DNA of 64,000 bases from UBA2266 sp964406945. GTDB lineage: Bacteria; Planctomycetota; Phycisphaerae; Sedimentisphaerales; Anaerobacaceae. The translations under genes were made by a program, and so were the position numbers. Position 1 is the stretch's first letter, and every line of letters starts with the position of its first letter. This document shows positions 18,055 through 28,900 of the stretch, piece after piece. The stretch is taken from the NCBI GenBank assembly GCA_964406945.1, contig CAYOTO010000003.1, forward strand, positions 62,001 through 126,000, written 5' to 3'. Under the pieces are notes generated by a model. It saw only the letters and a list, made by a program, of their open reading frames with translations, did not search any database and was not told the origin of the DNA.

Positions 18055-19452
18055 TCACTTGCTGCTCCAGTCTGCTTGCGTATGAACCGGACATTTCTTG
18101 AAACCCGGTTCTACTCGCCATCCGGCATTCTTTGATGAACCTTCGGTTTCGTAGGCGCCCACATCGAAAGGTCCTTTGCGAATCCTGCAATTAAAATCCA
18201 ACTTCGCTGCATCCGCGGGCTCGGCCGAACCTACGAGTTTTGACTGCGGTGCGGGCCGGTAATTGTGTTCCGCGGCGTTCAAAAACGCCTCGGAAAGCGA
18301 GCCGCCTGCAAAAAACCGGAAGTCATCCAGTTTGGCGCCCGTCAACCTGCCCGCGACATAATTAGCCCTGATCGTAGCGGCGCCGATTCCCGTCGCATCG
18401 ATTGCGACTGAATCCGGGCAGTACACCGCATTGTTGCTCAACAGCATATCCCTCGCATCCTTCCACCTGATACGAACGCCTTTCGGACTGTTCGCTATTG
18501 TATTATGCACAATTCTGACGTTTCGCATTTGGGAGACCGCGTTATGCGGTGCTGCTGTAATGCCGTTGATCGAACAGTCGAAGATAATATTGTTGCGAAC
18601 GATTGCGTCCGAAACAACCTGAATTCCTTCGCCCGCCCGCCAGATTACATTGCCTTCGACAATATTGACCTCGGATCCTCCCCCATATACGAAGATGCCG
18701 GGGTACTTTCTGCCGATGTTAGTATCGTGAATAACATTGTCCCGGACTATATTCCCATAGGAACCGAATTTGATCTCAATGCCGTCGTTTCCGCCGGCGC
18801 TTGTGCCGCGCGTATGATGGATATAATTGCCCTCGACAAGCGTATTCGTTGTACGACACGAGCCGCTGTGGCATCCAATGTACATGCCCTCGCCCTCGGT
18901 CGGGCCCGATTTGCTCAGGCCGGTGTGATGAATGTGATTGCCCCTGATCACAAACGAATCGCAGTCGCCGCTGTTCATGGTAAGAGCGTTATTTCCGGTG
19001 TGGGATATCTCGCACTGTTCGAACTTGATATGATTGCCGCGGATGAACCGCACACCCGAACTGCCCCCCTTGAATCGCAGCCCCCGCACGATCAGATACT
19101 CGCAGTCAATGAACTCGATGTTGTTCTGTCTGTTCATATTGTCACCCGGCCTCGTAAGCAGGGGGGACTCTTCGGCGGCCGCTCGTATTATGATCGGTTT
19201 TTCCGCCGTGCCCCTGGCCGTAACGGCCCTGCGTCCGTTCTGCGAATAAACCCCTCCGCTCAGCACCAGCTCATCCCCGGGTTCGAGCTTATTTGCAAGG
19301 GTTTCGAATTCTTCCTGAGAGTTCACGGTCGCAGGGTGTATCTCGAAAACCGCCGCCGTTGCGGTGCCGGCACAGTTCAGCAAAAGCCCTATGATGAGAA
19401 GCTGCCGGATAGTAGTTGTGTTAAATTCGCCTTTCAGTTTCTTTTGAAACAT
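18055..19452 (-). CDS. Secreted right-handed parallel beta-helix protein, possible polysaccharide lyase
   Basis: 465 residues starting at ATG 19452, preceded by GAGGATAAGGG. A signal sequence (RQLLIIGLLLNCAGTATAA) leads into a parallel beta-helix with repeating short strands and stacked Asn/Ile residues (IKFEQCEISHTGNNALTM, FVIRGNHIHHTG, LVEGNYIHHT, IVRDNVIHDTN, IVEGNVIWRAG, VRNNIIFDCS). The opening FETLANKLEPGDELVLSGGVY is the entry seen in PL6/PL1-like helices. I cannot identify catalytic residues, so pectate/alginate lyase activity is only possible. It ends the minus-strand operon 22409 to 18055 (gap of 20 bp to the FG-GAP gene). Confidence 0.8.
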   Translation of the reverse strand: MFQKKLKGEFNTTTIRQLLIIGLLLNCAGTATAAVFEIHPATVNSQEEFETLANKLEPGDELVLSGGVYSQNGRRAVTARGTAEKPIIIRAAAEESPLLTRPGDNMNRQNNIEFIDCEYLIVRGLRFKGGSSGVRFIRGNHIKFEQCEISHTGNNALTMNSGDCDSFVIRGNHIHHTGLSKSGPTEGEGMYIGCHSGSCRTTNTLVEGNYIHHTRGTSAGGNDGIEIKFGSYGNIVRDNVIHDTNIGRKYPGIFVYGGGSEVNIVEGNVIWRAGEGIQVVSDAIVRNNIIFDCSINGITAAPHNAVSQMRNVRIVHNTIANSPKGVRIRWKDARDMLLSNNAVYCPDSVAIDATGIGAATIRANYVAGRLTGAKLDDFRFFAGGSLSEAFLNAAEHNYRPAPQSKLVGSAEPADAAKLDFNCRIRKGPFDVGAYETEGSSKNAGWRVEPGFKKCPVHTQADWSSK

Positions 19453-19472
19453 CCCTTATCCTCAGCAAAAAG

Positions 19473-21056
19473 TTATTCTCTGATGACCAGCAGTTGATTA
19501 CCCTTCACGTTCGGCCTGCGGATCACACCCTTGTTGTGGGGCAGTACAACCTCCACGTCGCAAACAGTGCGATTGCCCAGCCCGAACCTTGCAACCGCCT
19601 CCTGACCGGTGCAGAAGCCGAATCCGGTGCCGATTTCACGATATCCGAGAAGGCTTGCGGCATCTCCGAGACGGCCGCTTCTATATACCCTGACTTTGGC
19701 GCCTATTCCCATGCGGTTTACAGTCCTGCCGACGACACTGACTGTAAGCCAGTGACCGGTTTCGGTGTGATTTATAAAAAGTTTTGAGGATATCTGGGGA
19801 AACCAACTGGCCAGGAACATATCGACTCTGCCGTCTCTGTCGAAATCTCCCGCAGGTCCCGCCGCGAAGTATGCATCTGGGTCTTCTATGGGAGGAACCT
19901 CGAATCTCGGGATGCGGTCGTCCCCCTCACTTCGCAGATCGGTTATGTTCCGGCACACGAACGGCTGCGGCTTGCCGTCGCGTTTATAAGTTGCGGCGAT
20001 CATTATGTCCAGCCGCCCGTCATTGTCGAAATCTGCGAGTTCCAGATGTGCGTGCTTCAGATGTAGCCTGTCCGGTGTCCACGATGGAAACAGATAATCG
20101 AGTCCCGCTTGTCCGGTTACGTCTTCGAACTGTGGTTCGCCGTTTCGCAGCCCGACATTAATCCACAAATGCTGCCTGGCCGGCTGGCTGTGATCGACTG
20201 CAACGATGTCCGTCAGGCCGTCGTTGTTAAGATCGCCGCATGCCACGCCGCAGGGGGTTCCCTCCTCGTTCACCGGCTCGTATTGAAAAATCTCGGAATC
20301 CGCTTCGCGATAGACGTTGTCGCAGCTCGAAAGGAAGAGGCGATTGGCCTGACAGACGAATATGTCGGGCAGTCCGTCCGCATTCAGATCGGGCGTTGCG
20401 ACGCCCAGGCCCGGCAGATCCGCCGGAAGGCCCGCCTCTTGCGAAACATCCGCAAATTCAAGACGTCCGAGATTCCGGAACAGCCGCGTCCTGGAACCGG
20501 TCCATTTGTCTTCGGCCACCAGCATATCCAGCAAGCCATCCCCGTCATAATCGAGTACGCCGACGCTTCGACCGCCCATCACAAGACATGCACCGTTTCC
20601 TTCTGAAATATCTCGGAAACGCCCACCGATATTTTCGAACAGCCGGTTCGCCACTCTCAGGCCTTTGCTCTTGGAGTTGTTCGACACATAAAGGTCCAGA
20701 TCGCCGTCGTTGTCGAAATCGGTAAAAACCGCGCCGCTGGTTCGAGCCTGAAATTCAAGTGCGCCTGCCGCAATCTTGCGAAAGACGCCTCCTTCATTTA
20801 TCAGCAGCATATTTGCCACCGGTCCAGACGCCCCGAGATATTTTTCGGCCGGTCGATCGCAGAAACCGCCCACGTAAAGGTCTGCATCTCCATCGTTGTC
20901 AAAATCCCCGCACGCCGCGCCATGAGCCATAATACCCCTCAGGGGTTCGGAAAGCCCCCATTCATCGCTGCATTCGGCAAAAGACAGTCGCCCGGCGTGC
21001 GATGCTCCCGAATACACTATCGCAAAAAACAAAATGGCGGCAGTTTGTCTATTCAT
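19473..21056 (-). CDS. Secreted FG-GAP/VCBS repeat protein with ASPIC/UnbV C-terminus
   Basis: 527 residues with a signal peptide (QTAAILFFAIVYSGASHAG). At least six integrin-like FG-GAP/VCBS repeats carry the calcium-binding pattern D-x-D-x-D-G (GDFDNDGDADLYVG, TDFDNDGDLDLYVS, LDYDGDGLLDMLVAED, PDLNADGLPDIFVC, GDLNNDGLTDIVAV, ADFDNDGRLDIMIA, GDFDRDGRVDMFLA). The C-terminal segment (ARFGLGNRTVCDVEVVLPH) matches the ASPIC/UnbV domain. Probably a calcium-stabilised beta-propeller for extracellular glycan or protein binding. Its start is 12 bp after the end of the propeller gene at 21069. Confidence 0.9.
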   Translation of the reverse strand: MNRQTAAILFFAIVYSGASHAGRLSFAECSDEWGLSEPLRGIMAHGAACGDFDNDGDADLYVGGFCDRPAEKYLGASGPVANMLLINEGGVFRKIAAGALEFQARTSGAVFTDFDNDGDLDLYVSNNSKSKGLRVANRLFENIGGRFRDISEGNGACLVMGGRSVGVLDYDGDGLLDMLVAEDKWTGSRTRLFRNLGRLEFADVSQEAGLPADLPGLGVATPDLNADGLPDIFVCQANRLFLSSCDNVYREADSEIFQYEPVNEEGTPCGVACGDLNNDGLTDIVAVDHSQPARQHLWINVGLRNGEPQFEDVTGQAGLDYLFPSWTPDRLHLKHAHLELADFDNDGRLDIMIAATYKRDGKPQPFVCRNITDLRSEGDDRIPRFEVPPIEDPDAYFAAGPAGDFDRDGRVDMFLASWFPQISSKLFINHTETGHWLTVSVVGRTVNRMGIGAKVRVYRSGRLGDAASLLGYREIGTGFGFCTGQEAVARFGLGNRTVCDVEVVLPHNKGVIRRPNVKGNQLLVIRE

Positions 21057-21068
21057 AAGCTTCAGTCT

Positions 21069-22409
21069 CTATGGCAATCTTTCAGATTCCGGAATATGCA
21101 GTACCGTTAGCGCACATGCATCCCAGGTGAGCCTGTTGCGCCGGCGGCCGCCGAGATTCCCGTTCCAGGTTATGTACAGCTTTTCCCCGCCTTCACTGAG
21201 AGCCGTGCTAAAAGTTCCCAGCGGAATATAACCGAACTTCTCTCTTAGAACCGGATGCAGAAACGCCACCACTTTCTTAGTGCCGTCTGTTGTGTCGAAC
21301 TGAACGACCGCCGAGCCGTCCTTTTCACTTCCCCCGTGAGCGCCCGGCACATAGTAAAGGTAGCGACCGCCGGGACCAATGTCGATGCTGGTTATATAAG
21401 TCTGACTGCCAACCGCCGCCGGACCGAGAATCTTCACTTCTTCCCTTTTGACGTCGAAACGGCAGACCATCGCACCGTCTTTTGAAACAGTGTAGATGAA
21501 GCCGTCGGATGTTTCGCGGGTTGCAGCCCGTATGCCCATCTCCACGTCGAGTTCCACCGGAGAACCATGCCGCGTCGGGTCGTATTTGAATACCCGGCCC
21601 TGCAGGTTGGGCACAAAATAGACGACATTCTTCGATCTGGAGAACATCATATATCGCCCGGGCCCTTTATATCCGCTGTAAAGGACCTGGCGTGCGTTGA
21701 TGTCATAAGCGAAGAATTTTATGCGCTTATCGCTATAGTCGCCGGCGGCAGTCCCTCCGTAGAAAATAAGCTTTTCCGGATCGAGTACACTGCACGGTAT
21801 ACATTGCCTGCCGACCGGCCCGTGTGCGACGACCTCGGTTCTGCCGGTCTCCGGATGATGGCGCAGTATCCAGTCACCCTTGTAGCCGAATTCGTCAGTG
21901 GTCACTTTGGTCGAGCCGCGATGTGTCGCAAAGTAAAGCCAGCCGTCGCTGCCCATGTCGATGCGACTGTGGATCTTGCCCGGCGTGTATTCGCCGTCAG
22001 GCACGTCGAGAATCTCTCGCAGCTCGACAATCTTACGCAGAGTTTTAGACGCCGGATCGTATTCATAAACAAAAGCGTTTCCCTCCGGTGCTTTGTGGTC
22101 TCCGATCGCCGAATAGTATTTGCCTTTGACGGCCGTTCCATCGCCCCAGTTTGACCAGGGACCGCCCTCATAATCCTGGCCCGGGTAATACATGAAATCC
22201 ACGACAGGCGCTTCCCTGGCGACGTTTACTCCTGCAAGCGAGTCAGGAGCCTCCAGTAGACGCTGCGAATTAATGGTCTGCACCCGCTCACCGCCGGCCA
22301 AGCGAGGTGGCAGCTTAATCGCACCCCAGACCCGCTGGGCCGTTAACATTACCAAAGCTAACAGACAGCAAGCGACTATATTTCTGGCATGTTTCTCGGT
22401 CTTATACAT
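21069..22409 (-). CDS. Secreted beta-propeller protein of unknown function
   Basis: 446 residues. I choose ATG 22409 (MYKTEKHARNIVACCLLALV) because a signal peptide starts there; the frame runs on upstream to 22571 without protein-like sequence. The mature protein is rich in propeller-type strands (NAFVYEYDPASKTLRKIVEL, WILRHHPETGRTEVVAHG, IKFFAYDINARQVLYSG, VVQFDTTDGTKKVVAFLHP). No catalytic motif recognised. It heads the operon with the FG-GAP and beta-helix genes and is divergent from the methyltransferase-like/propeller gene at 22619. Confidence 0.75.
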   Translation of the reverse strand: MYKTEKHARNIVACCLLALVMLTAQRVWGAIKLPPRLAGGERVQTINSQRLLEAPDSLAGVNVAREAPVVDFMYYPGQDYEGGPWSNWGDGTAVKGKYYSAIGDHKAPEGNAFVYEYDPASKTLRKIVELREILDVPDGEYTPGKIHSRIDMGSDGWLYFATHRGSTKVTTDEFGYKGDWILRHHPETGRTEVVAHGPVGRQCIPCSVLDPEKLIFYGGTAAGDYSDKRIKFFAYDINARQVLYSGYKGPGRYMMFSRSKNVVYFVPNLQGRVFKYDPTRHGSPVELDVEMGIRAATRETSDGFIYTVSKDGAMVCRFDVKREEVKILGPAAVGSQTYITSIDIGPGGRYLYYVPGAHGGSEKDGSAVVQFDTTDGTKKVVAFLHPVLREKFGYIPLGTFSTALSEGGEKLYITWNGNLGGRRRNRLTWDACALTVLHIPESERLP

Positions 22410-22618
22410 GCCTTTATGATAGCATTTGAGGACCGCAATTAAAATAACGTATATCCGGATGCCAGAGCGTAATTCATTGACAATGTGCGTTGTGGATGCC
22501 ATTATATGTACATGAAATGTGGCCGCAGCATTCCATATACTGACTTCTAAGCAGTTCTGAGGCTGCCCCAATGACCTCGACAGGCTTTTTACATGCTAAA
22601 TTGATGAGGACAACTCCC

Positions 22619-25600
22619 ATGATCAGACGAAATTCACTTGCTGTCTGCCTTCTGTTGCTGAATCTCCTATTGACCACCGATGTCGCCCTTGGCCTTTCAG
22701 CCGCGGACATTCTCCGCAAAACCGGTGTGAAAGGCGGGCTTGTGGTCCATCTGGGCTGCGGCGACGGCGAACTCACATCGCAACTGCGCGCATCGGACGC
22801 CTACCTCCTTCACGGTCTCGATAAGGATCCTGACAAAATCGAAAAGGCCCGCACCCGTATGCTCGAAAAAAAAATCTACGGCAAGATTTCCGTAGATCTG
22901 CTGGAAGGCGAAAATCTGCCCTACATCGACAATACTGTGAATCTCATTGTTGTCGAGAATGCTTACGACGTTTCCGAGTCCGAGCTTATGCGGGTCCTTG
23001 CACCCAACGGCGTTGCCTATGTCAAGAGTGACGACATCTGGACAAAGAAAACCAAACCCCGTCCGGAAAACATCGACGACTGGACGCACTACATGCACGA
23101 TCCGAGCAACAACGCGGTTGCCCACGACACGGCCATCGGGCCGCTACGGTACTTGCAGTGGGAAGCTGATCCCAGGTATGCGCGGCATCACGAGTTCACT
23201 TCCAGTGTCGCCGCCGTTGTTTCTTCCGGCGGCAGAATATTTTCTATAATCGATATGGGAAGCCGCGCTTCGATTCACATGCCGCCAAAGTGGCGACTTA
23301 CCGCCCGCGATGCATTCAACGGGATCGAGCTGTGGGAAAGATCCATCGACTCATGGTTCAATCATCGCTGGCCTCTGAAGGACGGACCCGCTCAGCCGCC
23401 GAGACGCCTCGTAGCAGTGGGCAACAGCGTATACGTTACGCTGGGCCTCGAAGCGCCGGTCAGCAAACTCGATGCCGCAACCGGCGAACTTTTGAAAACC
23501 TATGACGGAACCGAATATACGGAAGAGATAATCGTCAGCGACGGCACGCTGTTTGTTCTCAAAAACAATCGTTCGATGAATCCGAAAGATTATCATCCAA
23601 AACTCATGGTGTGCTGGGACGAGAAAAACCGCACTATGAAGAAGGCCGAAGGTTATCTTCTTACACCGGAAGACAGAAGTATACTCGCCATAGATGCCGA
23701 AACCGGAAAACATCTGTGGAAATCCGAATCCCCCGTAGAGCCACTCACCCTGGCCGTCGATGAAAACGGCGTGTTTTTTCATAACTGGAAACAGGTCGTA
23801 TGTCTGGACATAAAGACAGGTCGCCAAAAATGGCATTCGGAGCCTGTAGACCAGAGGGACAGCATGGGCTATGTCTACGGCCCCACTCTGGTGCTGTACG
23901 AGGACGTGGTACTGTTCGCGGACGGCCGGCTTAAACGCAAAATCAGGGGACTGTCCAAGAGGGACGGTGAGCTTCTGTGGTCGGCGCCGCATTATCCGGC
24001 CGGGCATGCCGGTTCGGCCGAAGATCTTCTGGTCATAGACGGACTTGTCTGGTGCGGAAAGATTGCAGGCGGCGGCCATTCGGGTGTGATGACCGGCCGC
24101 GACCCTCGAACCGGGCGGGTAAAACGGGAATTCACGCCTGATGTAAAGACGTACTGGTTCCATCACCGCTGTTACCGCGCCAAAGCAACCGACAAATACT
24201 TCCTGGCATCCAGAACCGGCATAGAATTCGTCGACATTCGAAACAAAACATGGGAAACCCACCACTGGGTCCGCGGCGCCTGCACCTACGGCATCCTGCC
24301 CTGCAACGGCCTCGTGTACGCACCGCCACACCCCTGTGCGTGTTATCTGGACGCCAAGCAGGCCGGCTTCTGTGCCCTGGCGCCCGGTTCGCAGAGAACT
24401 TTGAAGAACTCCCTCGATGCTGCCGATAGGCTGGTCAAAGGCCCGGCTTACGGCGCCAAACCCGAGGCCGGTGGCGGAAAGAGTGATCAGTGGCCTACTT
24501 ATCGTCACGACGCGGCCCGGAGTGGCGCCACGCCTGCCGAGGTAAAGACCCCGATTGCGAAAATCTGGCGAACCGATCTCGGCGCCGAACCCACAAGCCC
24601 GGTGGCCGCCGACGGCAGGGTCTTCACTGCATCGAAATCCACCCACACCCTCTACGCACTGGATGCCGCCACGGGCGAAAAACTCTGGACTTTCACAACC
24701 GGCGCCGAAGTCGATTCACCGCCGACCATTTACGGAAATCTGGTTCTATTCGGCTGCACGGACGGCAAAGTCTACTGCCTGCGGGCGGCCGACGGAGAAC
24801 TCGTATGGCGATTCCGGGCCGCGCCTCGGGACTTAAGACTTATATCCTACGGAAAACTTCAGTCAGTATGGCCCGTACACGGCAGCGTGCTTGTCCAAAA
24901 CGGCATTGTGCATTTCGTTGCCGGCCGATCGACCTTCCTCGACGGCGGACTCAGGTTTTACCGCCTGGATGCCGCCACGGGGCGAGTGCTTTTCGAAGGC
25001 GTTATTGACGATCAAAAAAGCCCGCAGAAGGACGTCAAAGTCCTGAACATGCCGACCGCTCTGCCCGACATTCTGTCAAGCGACGGCCAGACTGTGTACA
25101 TGCGGGCCCAGGCCTTTGATGCAAACGGTAAACGCATTCAGACCGTTGACCCCATGACCGAACCCTTCCAGCGAGCCACCGAGCAGTTGGGCAAAAACAC
25201 ACATCTATTCAGTCCTACCGGGTTTCTCGACAGCGACGCGTGGCACCGATCTTACTGGCTGTTCGGCAGAGCCTTTTCATCCGGATGCAACTGGTGGTAC
25301 CGCGCCGGAAGGTACGCCCCGGCCGGCAGAATGCTCGTCTTCGACGATGAGCGGGTCTACGGATTCGGACGCGAACCCGGGCTGTTCGTCTGGTCTCACG
25401 TGCTCGAAAATCATCTCTTCTGCTCGTCGAAACAGGCAGACCCCGAAGACATCGAACGCGTCAAACAATGGAGCCGAAAATCGGGAAGAAACGCCGTATT
25501 CAACCGAGAGTTTACCCGGCACGCTGCTCTCGAAGCCCGCCTGGCGCCTGAACTTTACTGGTCCAAGATGCATCCGAACCTGCACGTTCGGGCAATGGTC

Positions 25601-25888
25601 CTGGCCGGTCAAAAGCTTTTTGTCGCCGGACCTCCGGACGTCGTGGACGAAGATAAGGCCTTCGAAAACCCCTTCGATCCGGAGATTGTAGCAGCACTGG
25701 CCAGACAGGATGCTGCGTATCAGGGCAAAGAAGGTGCAAAGTTGATGGCCGTCTCGACAGACGACGGCAGACAACTCCTGCAACTGGATCTGCCAGCGAT
25801 CCCGGTTTGGGATGGAATGGCCGCGTCCGGCGGCTGTTTGTTCATTAGCACCGCAGACGGCAAAATCACTTGCTTTGCCGCCAAATGA
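22619..25888 (+). CDS. Exported methyltransferase-like / PQQ-type beta-propeller fusion protein, paralogue B
   Basis: 1089 residues. ATG 22619 is preferred over the in-frame ATG at 22571 because GAGGA at 22606-22610 gives 8-nt spacing and a Sec signal peptide follows (NSLAVCLLLLNLLLTTDVALG). Residues 41-50 are an intact SAM-methyltransferase motif I (LVVHLGCGDG), followed by an acidic motif II region (LDKDPDKIEKAR) and a motif IV-like LPYIDNTVNLIVV. From about 150 come WTHYMHDPSNNAVAHDTAIG and then PQQ/BamB-like blades (TLYALDAATGEKLWTF, KVYCLRAADGELVWRF). The cysteine block CTYGILPCNGLVYAPP then CAC is conserved in all three paralogues. Function unknown. SAM is not normally available outside the cytoplasm, so the first domain may bind something else. 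Confidence 0.85.
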   Translation: MIRRNSLAVCLLLLNLLLTTDVALGLSAADILRKTGVKGGLVVHLGCGDGELTSQLRASDAYLLHGLDKDPDKIEKARTRMLEKKIYGKISVDLLEGENLPYIDNTVNLIVVENAYDVSESELMRVLAPNGVAYVKSDDIWTKKTKPRPENIDDWTHYMHDPSNNAVAHDTAIGPLRYLQWEADPRYARHHEFTSSVAAVVSSGGRIFSIIDMGSRASIHMPPKWRLTARDAFNGIELWERSIDSWFNHRWPLKDGPAQPPRRLVAVGNSVYVTLGLEAPVSKLDAATGELLKTYDGTEYTEEIIVSDGTLFVLKNNRSMNPKDYHPKLMVCWDEKNRTMKKAEGYLLTPEDRSILAIDAETGKHLWKSESPVEPLTLAVDENGVFFHNWKQVVCLDIKTGRQKWHSEPVDQRDSMGYVYGPTLVLYEDVVLFADGRLKRKIRGLSKRDGELLWSAPHYPAGHAGSAEDLLVIDGLVWCGKIAGGGHSGVMTGRDPRTGRVKREFTPDVKTYWFHHRCYRAKATDKYFLASRTGIEFVDIRNKTWETHHWVRGACTYGILPCNGLVYAPPHPCACYLDAKQAGFCALAPGSQRTLKNSLDAADRLVKGPAYGAKPEAGGGKSDQWPTYRHDAARSGATPAEVKTPIAKIWRTDLGAEPTSPVAADGRVFTASKSTHTLYALDAATGEKLWTFTTGAEVDSPPTIYGNLVLFGCTDGKVYCLRAADGELVWRFRAAPRDLRLISYGKLQSVWPVHGSVLVQNGIVHFVAGRSTFLDGGLRFYRLDAATGRVLFEGVIDDQKSPQKDVKVLNMPTALPDILSSDGQTVYMRAQAFDANGKRIQTVDPMTEPFQRATEQLGKNTHLFSPTGFLDSDAWHRSYWLFGRAFSSGCNWWYRAGRYAPAGRMLVFDDERVYGFGREPGLFVWSHVLENHLFCSSKQADPEDIERVKQWSRKSGRNAVFNREFTRHAALEARLAPELYWSKMHPNLHVRAMVLAGQKLFVAGPPDVVDEDKAFENPFDPEIVAALARQDAAYQGKEGAKLMAVSTDDGRQLLQLDLPAIPVWDGMAASGGCLFISTADGKITCFAAK

Positions 25889-25928
25889 TTAATGACCGCG
25901 CCTTGAGTATTCAGGAGAACACGTTGCT

Positions 25929-28900
25929 ATGCGAAAACGAGCTTTTTTCATTCTGGTAATCCTGTTGCTGACCGCAACTTGTTTCGGTTCAGTAAATGAC
26001 ATCGTGCAGTCCTCCGGTGTCAAGGGGGGGGTAATTGTGCACCTCGGCTGTGGAAACGGCAAAGAAGCCGCAGAACTGCTGATAAACGACCGCTATATTG
26101 TTCAGGGACTCGACGTCGATCCCGCAAAGGTTGCTCAGGCCAGACAAAATCTTCTAAGCACCGGAGTCTATGGCCAAGTGTCTGTTAGTCAATTTGACGG
26201 GCAAAATCTGCCCTATGTTGACAATCTGGTGAATCTGCTTATTGTCGGCGATAGATTCCGGGTTTCGGATGAGGAAATCACACGGGTACTCGTACCGCAG
26301 GGAGTCGCACTTGTCGACGGTCGCAAAATCGTAAAACCATGGCCGTCCGAGATTGACCAGTGGACCCACTTTTTGCACGGACCCGACAACAACGCCGTCG
26401 CCCGCGATACACGCATCGGCGCTCCGCGATGCATACAATGGACTTCACCGCCCAGATGGGGCAGAAGCCATGAAGAACTCGCCAGTATGAGTGCGGCCGT
26501 CAGCGCCAACGGCAGGGTCTTCTTTATAGTCGACAAGGCGCCTCTGGCCTCCATAAGGTTCATGGGAAAATGGGAACTGGTTGCAAGAGATGCTTTCAAC
26601 GGCAAACTGCTCTGGGAAAGAAGAATCGACAAGTGGAACGACCACTTACGCCATTTCCGCTCAGGTCCACTGCATTTGCCGCGGAGACTGGTTGCTGTAG
26701 GTGATTCGATCTACGTAACTCTTGGAATAGATGCCCCCGTCAGCAAGCTGGATGCCGCGACCGGCAAAGTCCTCAAAGTCTACGAAGGAACCAAGCGGGC
26801 CGAGGAAATACTGATTCAAGACGGTATAATGTATCTGGCAGTGGGTACATCCGAAATCAACCGAACCGGCGGCGGTCTCCACGAAAGGGGAGAACCCGAG
26901 CCTACCGACTACCGCTATATTGCCGCCATCGACACGGCTACCGGCAAGCAGTTGTGGAAGAAATCCTTTGGTGATGAATATCTGCTGCCGTTGTCTCTGA
27001 CAGTCCGCGATGACAGCGTGTATTGTCAAACCACTGCCGGTATAAGGCGGCTGGACGCAAAGTCCGCGGGCACAGTATGGATGACCCCAAGACTCACCCC
27101 TGCCAGAAGAATGTCATTTGCACCGCCTACTATTGTTGCCACGGACAAGGTTTTGCTTTGCGCCGACAGGGCCGCCGGTGATAATAATGCCGCCAGGGGA
27201 GCGGTGGAATGGGGCGTTCACGGCTGGAATGAGCCGGGCTTTCCCAGAAGATCGAAATCTATCTTGAGAGCCTATTCAGTCGAGACCGGCGACGAACTTT
27301 GGAATACACCCTGCTCGGAGGACTACAACTCCGCCGTCGACGTTTTTGTCATAGGCGACACCGTCTGGGTCGGAGCGGATTTCAAGGGTTATGATCTACG
27401 AACCGGAAAACTCCGGAAAGACCTTGCCTGGAAGGGCGACCGCGTAGGTATGACGCATCATCGCTGCTACCGCAACAAAGCCAGCGAGCGATTCATCTTC
27501 ACCGGCCGCAGCGGCATTGAAGTCGTCAGTCTGGTGGACGGCTGGCAGGGCAACAACAGTTGGATTCGCGGTACATGCCAGTATGGAATCATGCCCGCAA
27601 ACGGTCTACTGTACGCTCCCCCCGACGCCTGCGCATGTTTTCCCAAGGTAAAAGTACCCGGTATCTTTGCGGCCGCTCCTCAGCGAGGAAAAGACAATCG
27701 TATGACGTTTCCCGACGAACCGGTTCTGCACAAAGGCCCCGCCTTCGGCAGTTCGACCGATCTGAAGGCCGATGATGACGACTGGCCGATGTATCGCGGC
27801 GACATCTCGAGAGCCGGAGCATCTTCGACAGATCTTCCGCAGTCGGTGCAAAAGAAGTGGTCCACGCAGATCGGAGGCAGACTCACCCAGCCGATAATTG
27901 TCGGCTCAACGGTATTTGTCGCCGCGACAGACAGTCACACCCTTTACGCTGTGAAAGCCGCAGACGGTGCGAAAAAGTGGAGCTTCACCGCGGGCGGCAG
28001 AATCGACAGTTCACCGACGGTGCACAAAGGCCTGGTCTTTTTCGGTTGCGCCGATGGCTGGATATACGCGCTCGATGCTTCCAGCGGCACACTCGCGTGG
28101 CGTTTCCGCACGGCGCCCGCCGAACGCATAATTGGTTCTTACGACCAACTCGAATCCGCCTGGCCGGTCCACGGCGCGGTGCTCGTGCAGAACGATGTAC
28201 TCTACGCTGCGGCGGGCCGTTCGACCTACCTTGATTGCGGGATAGTCCTCTATCGCCTGAATCCGCTGACCGGAAAGCAACTGTCCGCAACCGTTCTCAG
28301 TGATCGCGACCCGGAGACCGGCCGACAGACGGGCGAAGAGCCGATTGCGCCTTTCGACATGGAGGGTTCGTCTTCGGACATCCTCTCCGGCGACGGTGAG
28401 TCGGTATTCATGAAGCATCTTCAATTCGATGCGATGGGCAATGAGACCGACCGGGAAAAGCCGCACCTGTTCTCGATAACCGGCTTCCTGGGCGAAGAGT
28501 GGTTCGTTCGCTCTTATTGGCTCATAGGCACGGGCGTTGGCGCCGGCTGGGGCCATTGGGCCGATGCTGCTAATCAGGTCCCGGCCGGAAGAATACTGTG
28601 TTTCGACGAAGAACAGGTGTACGGCTACGGCCGCAAACGAATCGCCAGCGGCGCCGCAGGCCACAAACTCGACACATATCACATATTCGCCGCCGATAAA
28701 GTCCTGACATCGACCGGACCGGGACGGCGAAAATCCAAAAGGAACACTAAAGGTTCCGCCGATGTGCAAAACGACGGATGGTCCCATGAAGACTCCATTA
28801 TTGTCCGCGCCATGGTTCTTACTCCCGACAAAATCGTCGTTGCCGGTCCCCCGGATCTCAGACAAAAGGCTCCCGACGCCATGGAGTACCGGAACGAACC

